Shown here piece by piece: positions 18,021 through 25,988 of a DNA stretch of 64,000 nucleotides (position 1 is the first letter of the stretch; every line of letters starts with the position of its first letter). The notes under the pieces are model-generated. The model ran no database searches. It saw only the letters and a program-made list of their open reading frames with translations, and had not been told where the DNA came from. The stretch is from positions 1 through 64,000 of the forward strand of contig NZ_MRUH01000121.1 of the NCBI RefSeq assembly GCF_001922985.1, in the 5' to 3' direction. Source of the stretch: Teredinibacter waterburyi (GTDB lineage: Bacteria; Pseudomonadota; Gammaproteobacteria; Pseudomonadales; Cellvibrionaceae). Position numbers and translations under genes: made by a program.

Positions 18021-19010
18021 ATGAGTGATGACGACGAAGATGGATGCGACTGCGTTGCCGGCCTTCCTGCGTGGATGGGTACCTTTGCGGACTTAATGTC
18101 GCTGTTGATGTGCTTCTTTGTATTGTTGCTGTCCTTCTCCGAAATGGATGCCATGAAGTTTAAGCGTTTAGCGGGCTCTATGGCCCAAGCGTTCGGTGTA
18201 CAGAACAAGTTGAATGTAATAGATGTACCCAAAGGGACCAGCATTATCGCGCAGGAATTTAGCCCCGGCCGCCCTGAGCCAACGCCGCTTAACGAGATGT
18301 GGCAAAAAACTGAAGATATAACGGAAATGTCGCTGGAGCAGGACTGCGCCGAAGAGTTCGACATCGAGCAGGGTGATGAAGGGTACGATGCTGGCGTTAA
18401 AGTGAAAGTACAACAAAAGCTTGAAGAGCTGCTGAAGAAGACCGAAGAAGATGCTTACGAACTTGCCGGAGCACTTAACGATCAGATTGCTGCAGGTCAG
18501 GTTGAGGTGGAAACCCGTGGTCGGATGATCATCATCCGTATCCGTGAAAAAGGATCGTTTATTTCAGGTTCTTCGGAATTGGCCTCGGACTATAAAGACG
18601 TGCTTCGAGAGGTCCGTGCCGTATTAGCGCAAAAGAAAGGCAAAATCGCCGTGCAGGGTCATACCGATGACGTACCGATTAACACCAATCGCTTTCGCTC
18701 CAATTGGGAGTTGTCGTCCTCGCGTGCTGTTTCGGTTGCCCATGAGCTTATGATTAATGACGATGTTCCAGAGCGCCGTTTTGAGGTGGCGGGTTTTTCC
18801 GCCACTCGACCGTTGGTGCCTAACACCTCCGCAGAGAACCGGGCTCGCAACCGGCGGGTAGAGATTCTCATTCGTCAGGGCCTTGAGGAGGAACTGAGCG
18901 ATGAAGAGTTGGATATGCTCAAAGAAGACCCTAAAGGTGAGGATATTTTGCGTGAGCTGGATATTGCGCCGAAATACTTGTTCGACCTCGAACCAGAAGA
19001 AATTTTTTAA
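18021..19010 (+). CDS. pomB: Flagellar stator protein PomB (MotB family)
   Basis: 329 aa. ATG at 18021 with GGAGG 7 nt upstream; a TTG 6 nt earlier is disfavoured. One membrane helix carries the ion-binding Asp in GTFADLMSLLMCFFVLLLSF, followed by SEMD as in PomB. A long acidic linker leads to an OmpA-like peptidoglycan-binding domain (VQGHTDDVPINT, NWELSSSRAVSV, NRARNRRVEI). The very acidic C-terminal tail after about residue 292 is longer than usual. Anchors the sodium-type stator to the cell wall. Confidence 0.93.
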   Translation: MSDDDEDGCDCVAGLPAWMGTFADLMSLLMCFFVLLLSFSEMDAMKFKRLAGSMAQAFGVQNKLNVIDVPKGTSIIAQEFSPGRPEPTPLNEMWQKTEDITEMSLEQDCAEEFDIEQGDEGYDAGVKVKVQQKLEELLKKTEEDAYELAGALNDQIAAGQVEVETRGRMIIIRIREKGSFISGSSELASDYKDVLREVRAVLAQKKGKIAVQGHTDDVPINTNRFRSNWELSSSRAVSVAHELMINDDVPERRFEVAGFSATRPLVPNTSAENRARNRRVEILIRQGLEEELSDEELDMLKEDPKGEDILRELDIAPKYLFDLEPEEIF

Positions 19011-19059
19011 TTAGGCCTAGCTTATGCCAGAGCTAGTGATCTAGAACCGAGACAACTGT

Positions 19060-19635
19060 ATGAATGACGATCGCCGCCGCTATTTTCGTATCAGTGACTC
19101 CATTGGTATTGTTTACCACCGGCTGCAATCTGGCAGTTCGAGAGCCAACCCGGCTCAGGAGCATGAACCTCTAGAGCGCAAGCCCAATCTACTCGATCTA
19201 ATGGCAGAGCAGGATGTTCGGTTGGAGCAGTTGCTGCGCGAGGTTGAGACGGAGTCGCCAAAGGTCGCAGAGTTGGTGAATCTTTTTAATCAAAAGCTTG
19301 AGCGGGTCGTTAATCAGCTGTTGGTGGAAAGCGATTTGTTGGCGCGAATTGCCTTCAAAGCAAAAGAAGTCAGCATTTCCGCCTGCGGCTTAGCGTTCCA
19401 TAACCGAGAGCCGATTGATGTGGGGGCGGTGCTGAGCTTTGAGCTTACGCTGCTCCCTACGGAAACACCGGTAGTAACTAACGGTCGAATAGTCGGCTGT
19501 GACTACGACAGTGATACGGGGCGATACTTTTGGCGGGTAGACTTTTTTGCCATGTCGCACTCCGACCAAGAGTTGTTAATTCAACATATTGTCAGGGCCC
19601 AAGTGGGGCAGCTGAAAAGCTTACGAGACACCTAA
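19060..19635 (+). CDS. PilZ-domain protein downstream of pomAB
   Basis: 191 aa. The N-terminal DDRRRYFRI and the later SISACGLAFHNREPI match the RxxxR and (D/N)xSxxG elements of PilZ, although the second has Ala-Cys in place of the usual pair, so c-di-GMP binding is likely but not certain. A helical segment of about 60 residues is inserted between the two. It starts 49 bp after pomB on the same strand, which suggests a role in c-di-GMP control of motility. No family name is claimed beyond PilZ. Confidence 0.8.
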   Translation: MNDDRRRYFRISDSIGIVYHRLQSGSSRANPAQEHEPLERKPNLLDLMAEQDVRLEQLLREVETESPKVAELVNLFNQKLERVVNQLLVESDLLARIAFKAKEVSISACGLAFHNREPIDVGAVLSFELTLLPTETPVVTNGRIVGCDYDSDTGRYFWRVDFFAMSHSDQELLIQHIVRAQVGQLKSLRDT

Positions 19636-19654
19636 TTGATCGCTGGCGAATAGG

Positions 19655-19673
19655 TGTAAGCCATAAGCTTACG
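19655..19673 (+). promoter_or_regulatory. GacA/UvrY-box-like palindrome upstream of the sRNA
   Basis: TGTAAGC (19655-19661) and GCTTACG (19667-19673) form an inverted repeat around CATAA. The known GacA/UvrY box is TGTAAG-N6-CTTACA; here the two cores are 7 nt apart, one more than consensus, and the last base is G. It lies 75-95 bp before the inferred start of the sRNA. It could alternatively fold as a hairpin ending the pomAB-PilZ transcript. Confidence 0.55.
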
Positions 19674-19737
19674 CTTTGTAGGATATATCGCACAAAGATA
19701 AGAGAGCATTGCGACTATGCCGAAATCCTAATGACGC

Positions 19738-19743
19738 TAAAAT
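19738..19743 (+). promoter_or_regulatory. -10 element of the sRNA promoter
   Basis: TAAAAT matches the sigma-70 -10 consensus at five of six positions. No good -35 is found 16-18 bp upstream, as expected for an activator-dependent promoter. It places transcription start near 19750. Confidence 0.5.
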
Positions 19744-19749
19744 AGACCG

Positions 19750-19876
19750 CGTTAAGGAAGCATGCATATGGATATGGGGCAAGGAATAAGACGGATCTGT
19801 GCCGCGCATAGCCTGCTGGGATGACAGGTGAAACCCTGTGAGATCGCCGCGACTGGAAAGTCGCGGCGTTTTACGT
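19750..19876 (+). ncRNA. RsmY/RsmZ/CsrB-type CsrA-titrating sRNA candidate
   Basis: An approximately 127-nt transcript, inferred from a -10 at 19738 and a terminator at 19845-19876. It holds six GGA motifs (19756, 19770, 19783, 19793, 19819, 19855). Four sit in hairpin loops: CATA/TATG around TGGA (19765-19776), AGA/TCT around CGGA (19789-19798), CCTG/CAGG around a GGGA-containing loop (19812-19828), and the terminator stem with loop GGAA. This is the design of RNAs that sequester CsrA/RsmA. No ORF fits the segment. A GacA-box-like palindrome lies upstream. Exact 5' end is not known. Confidence 0.78.
19845..19876 (+). terminator. Intrinsic terminator of the sRNA, GGAA loop
   Basis: Perfect 10 bp GC-rich stem (19845-19854 with 19859-19868), tetraloop GGAA, then TTTTACGTTTT. 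The loop itself presents a GGA motif. Confidence 0.9.
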
Positions 19877-19981
19877 TTTGGGGTATACACCTAATCTCAC
19901 ACCTCTTTAATAACCCTTATTTTTTGTCTTCAGTTACCTTTGCTAATATTTGTCACTCGCTAGTCACAATCTTTTGCTAGC

Positions 19982-20009
19982 TTGACTCACGAAGATTTGA
20001 GAGTAGTAT
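19982..20009 (+). promoter_or_regulatory. Sigma-70 promoter of a structured RNA
   Basis: TTGACT (19982-19987) and TAGTAT (20004-20009) with 16 bp spacing; start expected near 20016, directly ahead of the structured segment described next. Confidence 0.6.
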
Positions 20010-20075
20010 TGGGCGCAAGTGCAGCTAGAAATGCACTTTTTCGCTAATCGCAATAGCGCAGGTATATGAGGAGAA

Positions 20076-20093
20076 ATGTCTTCAAGTATATAA
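20076..20093 (+). other. Five-codon mini-ORF with strong ribosome binding site
   Basis: ATG at 20076 follows GAGGAGA almost directly (3-4 nt) and encodes MSSSI then TAA. May be a leader peptide within the structured RNA; equally, the ribosome-binding-like sequence could be coincidental. Confidence 0.3.
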
Positions 20094-20223
20094 CTAAACA
20101 AATCGCGAACACTGCTAAACAGCATCCCCACTTGCAGCGCGCCTCGCATCACAGCCACTCCCCTTCACGAAGGTCAGTGGCTCAGCGGCTCCGTCACCTT
20201 CGCAACTCTGACCACCGTATTTT

Positions 20224-20257
20224 AAAACCCCGCTCGGTTACGACCAGCGGGGTTTTT
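20224..20257 (+). terminator. Intrinsic terminator of the structured RNA
   Basis: ACCCCGCT (20227-20234) pairs with AGCGGGGT (20246-20253), loop of 11, flanked by A-run and T5, so it may work in both directions. Confidence 0.88.
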
Positions 20258-20484
20258 CGTTTCTGTGGTCGTATAGAACCGAGTGTGCAGCGCTATCACC
20301 GAAAGTGGAATTAGCAATTTTTAAGGCGTAAAACTGAAGTAGGTCGAACCTAGGCATATTGGGCTGAGGTTGGTCAGCTGTTACGTTGGTGTTTTACCGT
20401 CTACCTAAGCGATATAGGTGACAGGTTTTTTTTGTCACAAAAATTTTTGCGCTTTTTCGTTTGTGTTAACACAGGTTACGGATT

Positions 20485-21066
20485 ATGGAAGCAAGAATTC
20501 TGCGATTAAACCTCGCAGGCCAGCCGATAGAATGGTTGCACTGGAAGGAAACCGCTTGTTTATATTCGCGCGGTTTAGTGGTGTGGACGCTTGGCGGAGA
20601 AGTTAAGCGCGCACGCGGAGGCATATCGCGTTTAACAGGCCGAACCAGTTTTATGTCGTTACCCGCTATTATCGCTTGTGCTGGCGAAAGGTTGGCACCG
20701 ATGCGCCTCAACCCTCCGCTTACTAACGACGCTTTATTTAATCGCGATAATCGCCAGTGTATGTATTGTGGTAATCGTTATAGCCCGAAAGATCTTTCAC
20801 GTGATCACGTTCATCCTAGTAGTCGAGGGGGGCGAGATCGCTGGGAAAATGTAGTTGCCGCATGTAAGCGCTGCAATCAGCGCAAGGGCGATTCGTTGCT
20901 GAGTGAAATTAACATGGAATTGTTAGCGTTACCCTATCGCCCCAACCCTTCCGAATATTTGGCGTTGATAAATAATGAGCGTATACGCGGCGATCAAATG
21001 GAATATTTGCGTCCGCAATTTGCTCGTTATCTTCCCGCTAGCGTCAAATTATCTAACGCCAGTTAG
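20485..21066 (+). CDS. HNH endonuclease-domain protein
   Basis: 193 aa. N-terminal domain of about 75 residues, then an HNH domain: CMYCGNRYSPKDLSRDHVHPSSRGGRDRWENVVAACKRCNQRKG, with two CxxC zinc pairs and the DHVHP, N and C-terminal residues of the HNH core (shown here only as motif order, about residues 92-133). Proteins of this type are widespread single-copy chromosomal genes in Proteobacteria with no phage context, and their target is unknown. It stands alone between the RNA locus and a porin. Confidence 0.85.
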   Translation: MEARILRLNLAGQPIEWLHWKETACLYSRGLVVWTLGGEVKRARGGISRLTGRTSFMSLPAIIACAGERLAPMRLNPPLTNDALFNRDNRQCMYCGNRYSPKDLSRDHVHPSSRGGRDRWENVVAACKRCNQRKGDSLLSEINMELLALPYRPNPSEYLALINNERIRGDQMEYLRPQFARYLPASVKLSNAS

Positions 21067-21690
21067 GGTGTATTCGACATAATGACCCTCTTATTACCGC
21101 GCGAAAGCCGTCATCAGGCGCCACTCGTTACCGTCGAATAGCTTTTTTGTTAAGCGATAAGCACCGCATTCCTTCCTTAAGTTAAATCACTTGTGCGGCT
21201 TATACGGATCACTCCGCCTTTCGGCGAATGTTCGGTGCACTAAATGCGCGCGAAAGATACCTGTTTTGGCACAAGATTATACTCTCCTAAGGGTTTGCCC
21301 TGTTTTACGTGCGGTCTTTTGTGGTGCGCGATAACTTTTTTTATAGCGTCGCACCCCTAGTTTTTAATTCAAAAAAATCGAAACCTATCGCGTTTAGCCC
21401 TTGATCTGTAAGGGGCGTCTATTATTGGTGCGCAAAGCTCCTCTATTTGGTGCGATTAAAAAAATAGATACTTTGAATGAATGGGTACGCTCTATGCATT
21501 GCCCTTGTCGCATCGCTGAAATCACACGCTTAGTGCGTTTCGGTGGCGCTGAATACGCTTAATGATTTGACGACTTAGCACCCTCTGTGCAGCCGATGGG
21601 CCCGCTCATATTTGAGTGGAGTCCGTCCGGCAAATAACTAAATAAGCTTGGTGAGACGAACTTGTCACACGCTAGATTAAGGACCTGAAA
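21067..21690 (+). other. Long intergenic region ahead of the porin gene
   Basis: 624 bp without an ORF I can support. It is AT-rich in places (poly-T near 21323, poly-A near 21371 and 21459) and should hold the porin promoter and leader. GAGATTAAGGACCTG-like sequence just before the porin ATG supplies the ribosome site. I found no clear RNA gene or operator. Confidence 0.4.
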
Positions 21691-22935
21691 ATGAAATCTT
21701 CTGTTAATTTTTTTGCCGCTGCGCCCTTCGCTGCAGCCCTGTCAGTAACATTCCTATCTGTAAGTTTGGCACCGCATGCTTTTGCGGAGGAATCCTTTCT
21801 GGATGACCTCATGACGGGCAGTTCCACCAAGGTAAACTTCCGCTATCGCAGCGAATACGTAGACGATGAAACCAAGACTGAAACGGCGTTGGCGAATACT
21901 TTAAAGTCACGTGTAACCTTTACGTCTGGCACTGCGAGCAATTTTAGTTTTGGTTTAGAGTTTGACGATTCGCGCGCGCTGCTTGATGAAGACTACAACA
22001 GCACAACAAATGGCAATACCGACTACCCAGTTGTTGCTGATCCTGAGGGCACTGATTTGAATCAGGCCTACTTGAATTACAGCTCGGGAGCGTTTGGCGC
22101 GAAGTTGGGTCGCCAGCGTATCTTGCTTGATGATCAGCGATTTGTCGGTGGCGTTGGCTGGCGTCAGAACGAGCAAACCTACGACGGTTTGAATCTTAGC
22201 TATAAGCGTGGTGCGTTTAACGGTAGCTACGCTTATATTGAAAATGTGAATCGTATTTTTGGGCCTACCGCTGCAGCAGGTGATTGGCGCGGAGACGTTC
22301 ATCTTTTAAATGGTACCTATGCCATTAATGATGCCCATAAACTAACCGGCTTTTACTATTCGATGGAGTTTGAAACAGCGCAAGCGCGATCAAATTCTAC
22401 GCTAGGTGTACGCTATCAAGGCAAGGTCGGCCCAGTTGCGATTGCGGCAAGCTACGCGACGCAAAGTGATGCTGGCGATAACCCCACGGATTACTCCGCC
22501 GATTACATGGCAATTGAATTTTCGGGCAAAGTTGCGCCAAAAGTCGACCTTAAAGTTGGTGTAGAGCTTCTCGGTAGTGACGATGGCGCCAAGGGCTTTG
22601 ACACCCCGCTTGCAACGGCACACAAGTTTCAAGGTTGGGCTGATAAATACCTCGGCACGCCAGGCGCTGGCGTTCAGGATATGTATGTCGGTGTTGCGAC
22701 TAAATTCGGTAAGGTCGTTGTGAAGGCGGATTACCATATGTTGAGCAGCGATTTCGGTAGCCGTGACTACGGAACGGAATTGGATGTGGTTGCTGTTTAT
22801 CCAATCAGCTCGAAGTTGAAAGGTCTGTTGAAATTCGCTCAGTATAATGCCGATTCAATGCCTGCTGGCATTGCTCAAGATGGTTTGGGGTCAGACATCC
22901 AAAAAGTATGGTTAATGTTTGAACTGGCTCTATAG
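21691..22935 (+). CDS. Outer-membrane porin, alginate-export/OprB-like
   Basis: 414 aa with a classical signal peptide cleaved after HAFA. The mature chain begins EESFLDDLMTGSSTKVNFRYRSEYVDD and shows regular amphipathic strands with aromatic girdles; it ends LMFELAL. Segments LNQAYLNYSSGAFGAKLGRQRILLDDQRFVG and GWRQNEQTYDGLNLSY resemble alginate-export-family/anion porins I have seen in marine gammaproteobacteria. The substrate is unknown. Long leader upstream and a strong terminator 90 bp downstream mark it as a single, probably highly expressed gene. Confidence 0.8.
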   Translation: MKSSVNFFAAAPFAAALSVTFLSVSLAPHAFAEESFLDDLMTGSSTKVNFRYRSEYVDDETKTETALANTLKSRVTFTSGTASNFSFGLEFDDSRALLDEDYNSTTNGNTDYPVVADPEGTDLNQAYLNYSSGAFGAKLGRQRILLDDQRFVGGVGWRQNEQTYDGLNLSYKRGAFNGSYAYIENVNRIFGPTAAAGDWRGDVHLLNGTYAINDAHKLTGFYYSMEFETAQARSNSTLGVRYQGKVGPVAIAASYATQSDAGDNPTDYSADYMAIEFSGKVAPKVDLKVGVELLGSDDGAKGFDTPLATAHKFQGWADKYLGTPGAGVQDMYVGVATKFGKVVVKADYHMLSSDFGSRDYGTELDVVAVYPISSKLKGLLKFAQYNADSMPAGIAQDGLGSDIQKVWLMFELAL

Positions 22936-23302
22936 CAAGTTGTAGGGCGTAGCGAACGTCACAGCCTGCCAATACGCCTTGTGTCTATTCGAGTTCGTTA
23001 GGCGTTAGTTAATCTAAGCCGCCTAGAAAAGCCCTAGCCTTACGCTGGGGCTTTTTTGGCTTGCCATATTTAGCTCGACGAATGTTGGTTTCAGTTCAAA
23101 AGAACAACCGCTTGGCGCTTGGCAACTATGTTTTTTAAGCGCAAACTACGCATTCAGTATGTATTACAGCCGAAGCTCTACCACCTAAACTGTGTATTTC
23201 AGCAGGGTGTTAGAGCCGCAGCTACCGTCGCAATGGTGTGGCGGGTGCTGCCGGGTTAGTGAAGAAATTTACTAGTCTCCCGTTATTTGGAAAGGCAAAA
23301 AA
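22936..23302 (+). other. Intergenic region between porin and moaA
   Basis: 367 bp containing the porin terminator and the moaA leader. The leader was examined for a molybdenum-cofactor riboswitch, but I could not match its conserved core. GGAAAGG lies 8 nt before the moaA ATG. Confidence 0.4.
23027..23057 (+). terminator. Intrinsic terminator after the porin gene
   Basis: A 12 bp stem with one G-T pair (AAAAGCCCTAGC 23027-23038 with GCTGGGGCTTTT from 23044), 5-nt loop, followed by T-run. Confidence 0.88.
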
Positions 23303-24346
23303 ATGAATCAACACTCTGCACTCGTCGACAATTACCGTCGACGTTTCACCTATCTGCGCTTGTCTGTTACAGACGTGTGCAATTTTCGCTGCAACTACTG
23401 TCTGCCCGATGGCTACCTGCCCGATGATAAAAAGTCGAATGCAAGCAGTTGTGCTAGTTCGACTGGTTTTGACAGTTTAGATAGCTCAAATGGATTCTTA
23501 TCACTGACAGAAATCGCAGCTCTGGTAAAAGCCTTTGCCTTAAGCGGCACTAAAAAAATCCGTTTAACCGGTGGCGAGGCGACACTGCGCAAAGATCTGC
23601 CTGATATTATTCGTTTGTGTAAATCGACTCCTGGCATCGAGCAGGTTGCCTTAACCAGTAATGGCTACCGTATTACCCACCAGCTTCCAGAGTTAGTTGA
23701 CGCCGGTTTAGATCAGCTGAACTTAAGTGCCGATAGCCTAAATCCCAGCACCTTCGCATTGATTACCGGTCACGATAAATTACGAGAGGTGATGGCGGGT
23801 TTGGATTTGGCGCTTGGGTTAGGTTTGACTAAAGTAAAACTCAATGTGGTTCTCTTGCGTGAAAATAATTTTGACGAGTTTGCTGATTTTGTTGAATTTG
23901 TGCGGCACAAACCCATCAGTTTGCGGTTTATAGAGTTGATGCAAACCACGGACAACGTCGATTTTTTTCGGCGCCAACACGTTAGCGGCCAAGCGTTACA
24001 AACCTATCTAGAACAAAATGATTGGTTGCAAGTTTTGGCCGAGCCGAATGCTGGCCCAGCCATTGAATATACTCATCCAGAATATGACGGCAAGATTGGT
24101 TTGATCATGCCCTACAGCAAAGATTTTTGTAGTAGCTGCAATCGTTTGCGAGTTTCGGCGGAGGGCAATTTACACTTGTGCTTGTTTGCCGAAGAGGGCA
24201 TTAGCCTTCGGCCGTATTTGCTTAACGAAAGCGCGAGCCAGTTGGCGGAGCGTATACAAGTTTTACTGCTTGGTAAAAAGGCAACCCATGAACTCCACGA
24301 AGGTTTAACGGGCGCAACCAAACATCTAGCGATGCTAGGCGGGTAA
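23303..24346 (+). CDS. moaA: GTP 3',8-cyclase (molybdenum cofactor synthesis)
   Basis: 347 aa radical-SAM enzyme. N-terminal 4Fe-4S motif CNFRCNYC, SAM-binding RLTGGEATLRKD, C-terminal cluster motif CSSCNRLRVSAEGNLHLC, and the essential terminal Gly-Gly (MLGG). Between the first cluster motif and helix 1 there is a Ser/Asp-rich insertion of about 18 residues (about 40-62) not present in the Escherichia coli protein, which explains the extra length. First step of molybdopterin synthesis, partner MoaC not in the window. GGAAAGG precedes the ATG. Confidence 0.95.
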   Translation: MNQHSALVDNYRRRFTYLRLSVTDVCNFRCNYCLPDGYLPDDKKSNASSCASSTGFDSLDSSNGFLSLTEIAALVKAFALSGTKKIRLTGGEATLRKDLPDIIRLCKSTPGIEQVALTSNGYRITHQLPELVDAGLDQLNLSADSLNPSTFALITGHDKLREVMAGLDLALGLGLTKVKLNVVLLRENNFDEFADFVEFVRHKPISLRFIELMQTTDNVDFFRRQHVSGQALQTYLEQNDWLQVLAEPNAGPAIEYTHPEYDGKIGLIMPYSKDFCSSCNRLRVSAEGNLHLCLFAEEGISLRPYLLNESASQLAERIQVLLLGKKATHELHEGLTGATKHLAMLGG

Positions 24347-24395
24347 GAATAAAGTAAGCAGGCGAAAGACAAACAAACCGGTAAGAGCAAAAATA

Positions 24396-24941
24396 ATGGG
24401 CAAAAGTACAACTAAGGCGTTAATTCCGCTAGATATCGCGGTGCTAACCGTATCGGATACACGCACAGACAAAGACGATACATCAGGTTTGTTGCTGCAA
24501 ACGAGCTTGCAGGAAGCTGGTCATCGTTGCGGTGATAAGCAGATTGTTATCGATGATATCTATCAAATTCGAGCAAAGGTTTCACAGTGGGTAGCGGATG
24601 ATACCACTCAAGTAATCTTAATTACTGGTGGTACGGGTTTTACGGGGCGCGATTCAACGCCAGAGGCAATCACACCACTGCTCGATAAAAGTGTTGATGG
24701 TTTCGGCGAGCTGTTTCGGCAAATATCCTACGATGAAATAGGCACGTCGACGGTACAGTCTCGGGCGTTAGCGGGCTTCGCTAACAATACTTTGATCTTC
24801 TGTGTTCCCGGCAGTACCAGTGCTTGCCGTACCGCTTGGCAAAAAATTATTGCAGAACAGCTTGATAGTCGGCACGGCCCTTGTAACTTTGTTCCCCACC
24901 TTAAAAATAGCCAGTTCGCCGCCTGTAAAAGCCGAGAGTAG
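24396..24941 (+). CDS. moaB: Molybdenum cofactor biosynthesis protein B (MogA/MoaB family)
   Basis: 181 aa. Family motifs: [55 protein letters not shown], and [14 protein letters not shown]. The MoaB/MogA fold adenylates molybdopterin. It follows moaA by 49 bp on the same strand, so the two are probably cotranscribed. Confidence 0.93.
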   Translation: MGKSTTKALIPLDIAVLTVSDTRTDKDDTSGLLLQTSLQEAGHRCGDKQIVIDDIYQIRAKVSQWVADDTTQVILITGGTGFTGRDSTPEAITPLLDKSVDGFGELFRQISYDEIGTSTVQSRALAGFANNTLIFCVPGSTSACRTAWQKIIAEQLDSRHGPCNFVPHLKNSQFAACKSRE

Positions 24942-25033
24942 TGTTGATTTCGGTTTGAGGCTATTAGCGCGTCAAGCGTTTGCCGATAGTGAAGGCCACT
25001 GGTAGACTTGCCCGAAATTTATTGGGGGCGAGT

Positions 25034-25906
25034 ATGAGAAACGTTGAAATTGCATTCAAAACACAGGCGAATTTAGGTGAATGTCCACGTTGGGACGAAC
25101 AGCAGCAGTTGCTTTATTGGGTGGATATCAACGCATTCCAATTGCATCGCTTAGACCCACAAACTGGGCAAGACGAATTTTTGCAATTCGACGAAGAAAT
25201 TGCCTGCTTTAGTTTGCGTCCTGGCAATAGTGGTTTTGTTGTGGGAATGCGTTCTGGCTTTCATTTACTGGATGGTTGGAATACTAATTTACAGCCAGTT
25301 GTCGACCCGGAATCGTCGCTTCAGAGCAATCGTTTTAACGACGGTCGCTGCGATGCCAAAGGTCGATTTTTGGCGGGCTCTGTATACCCCCCCAAAGATC
25401 ACGACGGGGCTAACCTTTGGTCCTTGGGGCTGGATTTAACCGCAACCAAACTTGTCGAAGGGTTGCTCACTTCAAACGGTGCAGCTTTTAGCCCCGACAA
25501 TAAAACCTTCTATTACTCCGATACCCCCAAGCACGCTATTTATACTGCAGATTACGATCTCGCATCTGGTGAAATCAGTGGTACCAGAGTCTTTCATCAA
25601 TTTGAGTTTGGCAATGGTCGCCCCGACGGTGCAGCAGTTGATGCTGAGGGTTGTTATTGGACCGCGTTATACGAAGGTCAGAGAATTGCGCGCTTAAGTC
25701 CCGCGGGCGATATTCTTGAAGAGATAGCGTTACCTGCGCGCTGCCCTACGATGCTAGCCTTTGGCGATAGTGATTTAAAAACTCTTTACATCACCACTGT
25801 TGGCGGTCGACCGGAAGCGGAGCTAGCCGAATTTCCTGCCTCCGGTTCAATTTTAAAAGTGCGAGTCGATGTGCCGGGCTTGATCGAGAATCGATTCTTT
25901 AAGTAG
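25034..25906 (+). CDS. SMP-30/gluconolactonase/LRE family protein
   Basis: 290 aa starting MRNVEIAFKTQ at ATG 25034, preceded by GGGGG with 5 nt spacing; an upstream in-frame ATG at 24980 overlaps nothing useful and lacks a site. Six-bladed propeller signatures: LGECPRWDEQQQLLYWVDI, NRFNDGRCDAKGRFLAGS, SNGAAFSPDNKTFYYSDT, GRPDGAAVDAEGCYWTALY. Metal-ligand residues (Glu of GECP, Asn of NDGR, Asp of PDGA) are present. Likely a sugar lactonase such as for glucono- or aldono-lactones; exact substrate unknown. Confidence 0.87.
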   Translation: MRNVEIAFKTQANLGECPRWDEQQQLLYWVDINAFQLHRLDPQTGQDEFLQFDEEIACFSLRPGNSGFVVGMRSGFHLLDGWNTNLQPVVDPESSLQSNRFNDGRCDAKGRFLAGSVYPPKDHDGANLWSLGLDLTATKLVEGLLTSNGAAFSPDNKTFYYSDTPKHAIYTADYDLASGEISGTRVFHQFEFGNGRPDGAAVDAEGCYWTALYEGQRIARLSPAGDILEEIALPARCPTMLAFGDSDLKTLYITTVGGRPEAELAEFPASGSILKVRVDVPGLIENRFFK

Positions 25907-25921
25907 ACGTCTTGCTAATCT

Positions 25922-25971
25922 AAAAAAACAGCCACCGGCATCTTTTATCAAGGTGCGGGTAGCTGTTTTTT
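25922..25971. terminator. Bidirectional terminator between convergent genes
   Basis: AAAAAACAGC pairs with GCTGTTTTTT, with an inner ACC/GGT pairing; A-run and T-run flank both sides. It can end both the SMP-30 gene and the leftward phosphorylase operon. Confidence 0.85.
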
Positions 25972-25988
25972 CAGTTTTACATCGCTCA

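Larger units (their letters stand above)
20016..20257 (+). ncRNA. Unclassified structured RNA or leader, promoter to terminator
   Basis: From the promoter at 19982 to a terminator at 20224-20257, the about 240-nt segment shows serial hairpins: AAGTGCA/TGCACTT followed by T5 (20020-20041 region), CGCTA/TAGCG (20043-20059), and a long stem AGCCACT/AGTGGCT (20153-20182) that encloses CCTT/AAGG. Alternative pairs overlap it: GAAGGT/ACCTTC (20169/20196) and GGTCAG/CTGACC (20172/20208). A strong GAGGAGA site precedes a five-codon mini-ORF (MSSSI, 20076-20093). A longer frame from 20066 runs through the terminator and looks non-coding. No known RNA family is recognised. Confidence 0.5.

Noticed and set aside
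20066-20314. 82-codon frame MRRNVFKY... across the structured RNA
   Set aside because: It runs through the terminator at 20224-20257 and has no protein-like composition beyond chance; the RNA reading explains the segment better.
23058-23302. Molybdenum-cofactor riboswitch ahead of moaA
   Set aside because: I could not match its conserved core; the leader may still carry one, to be tested with a covariance model.
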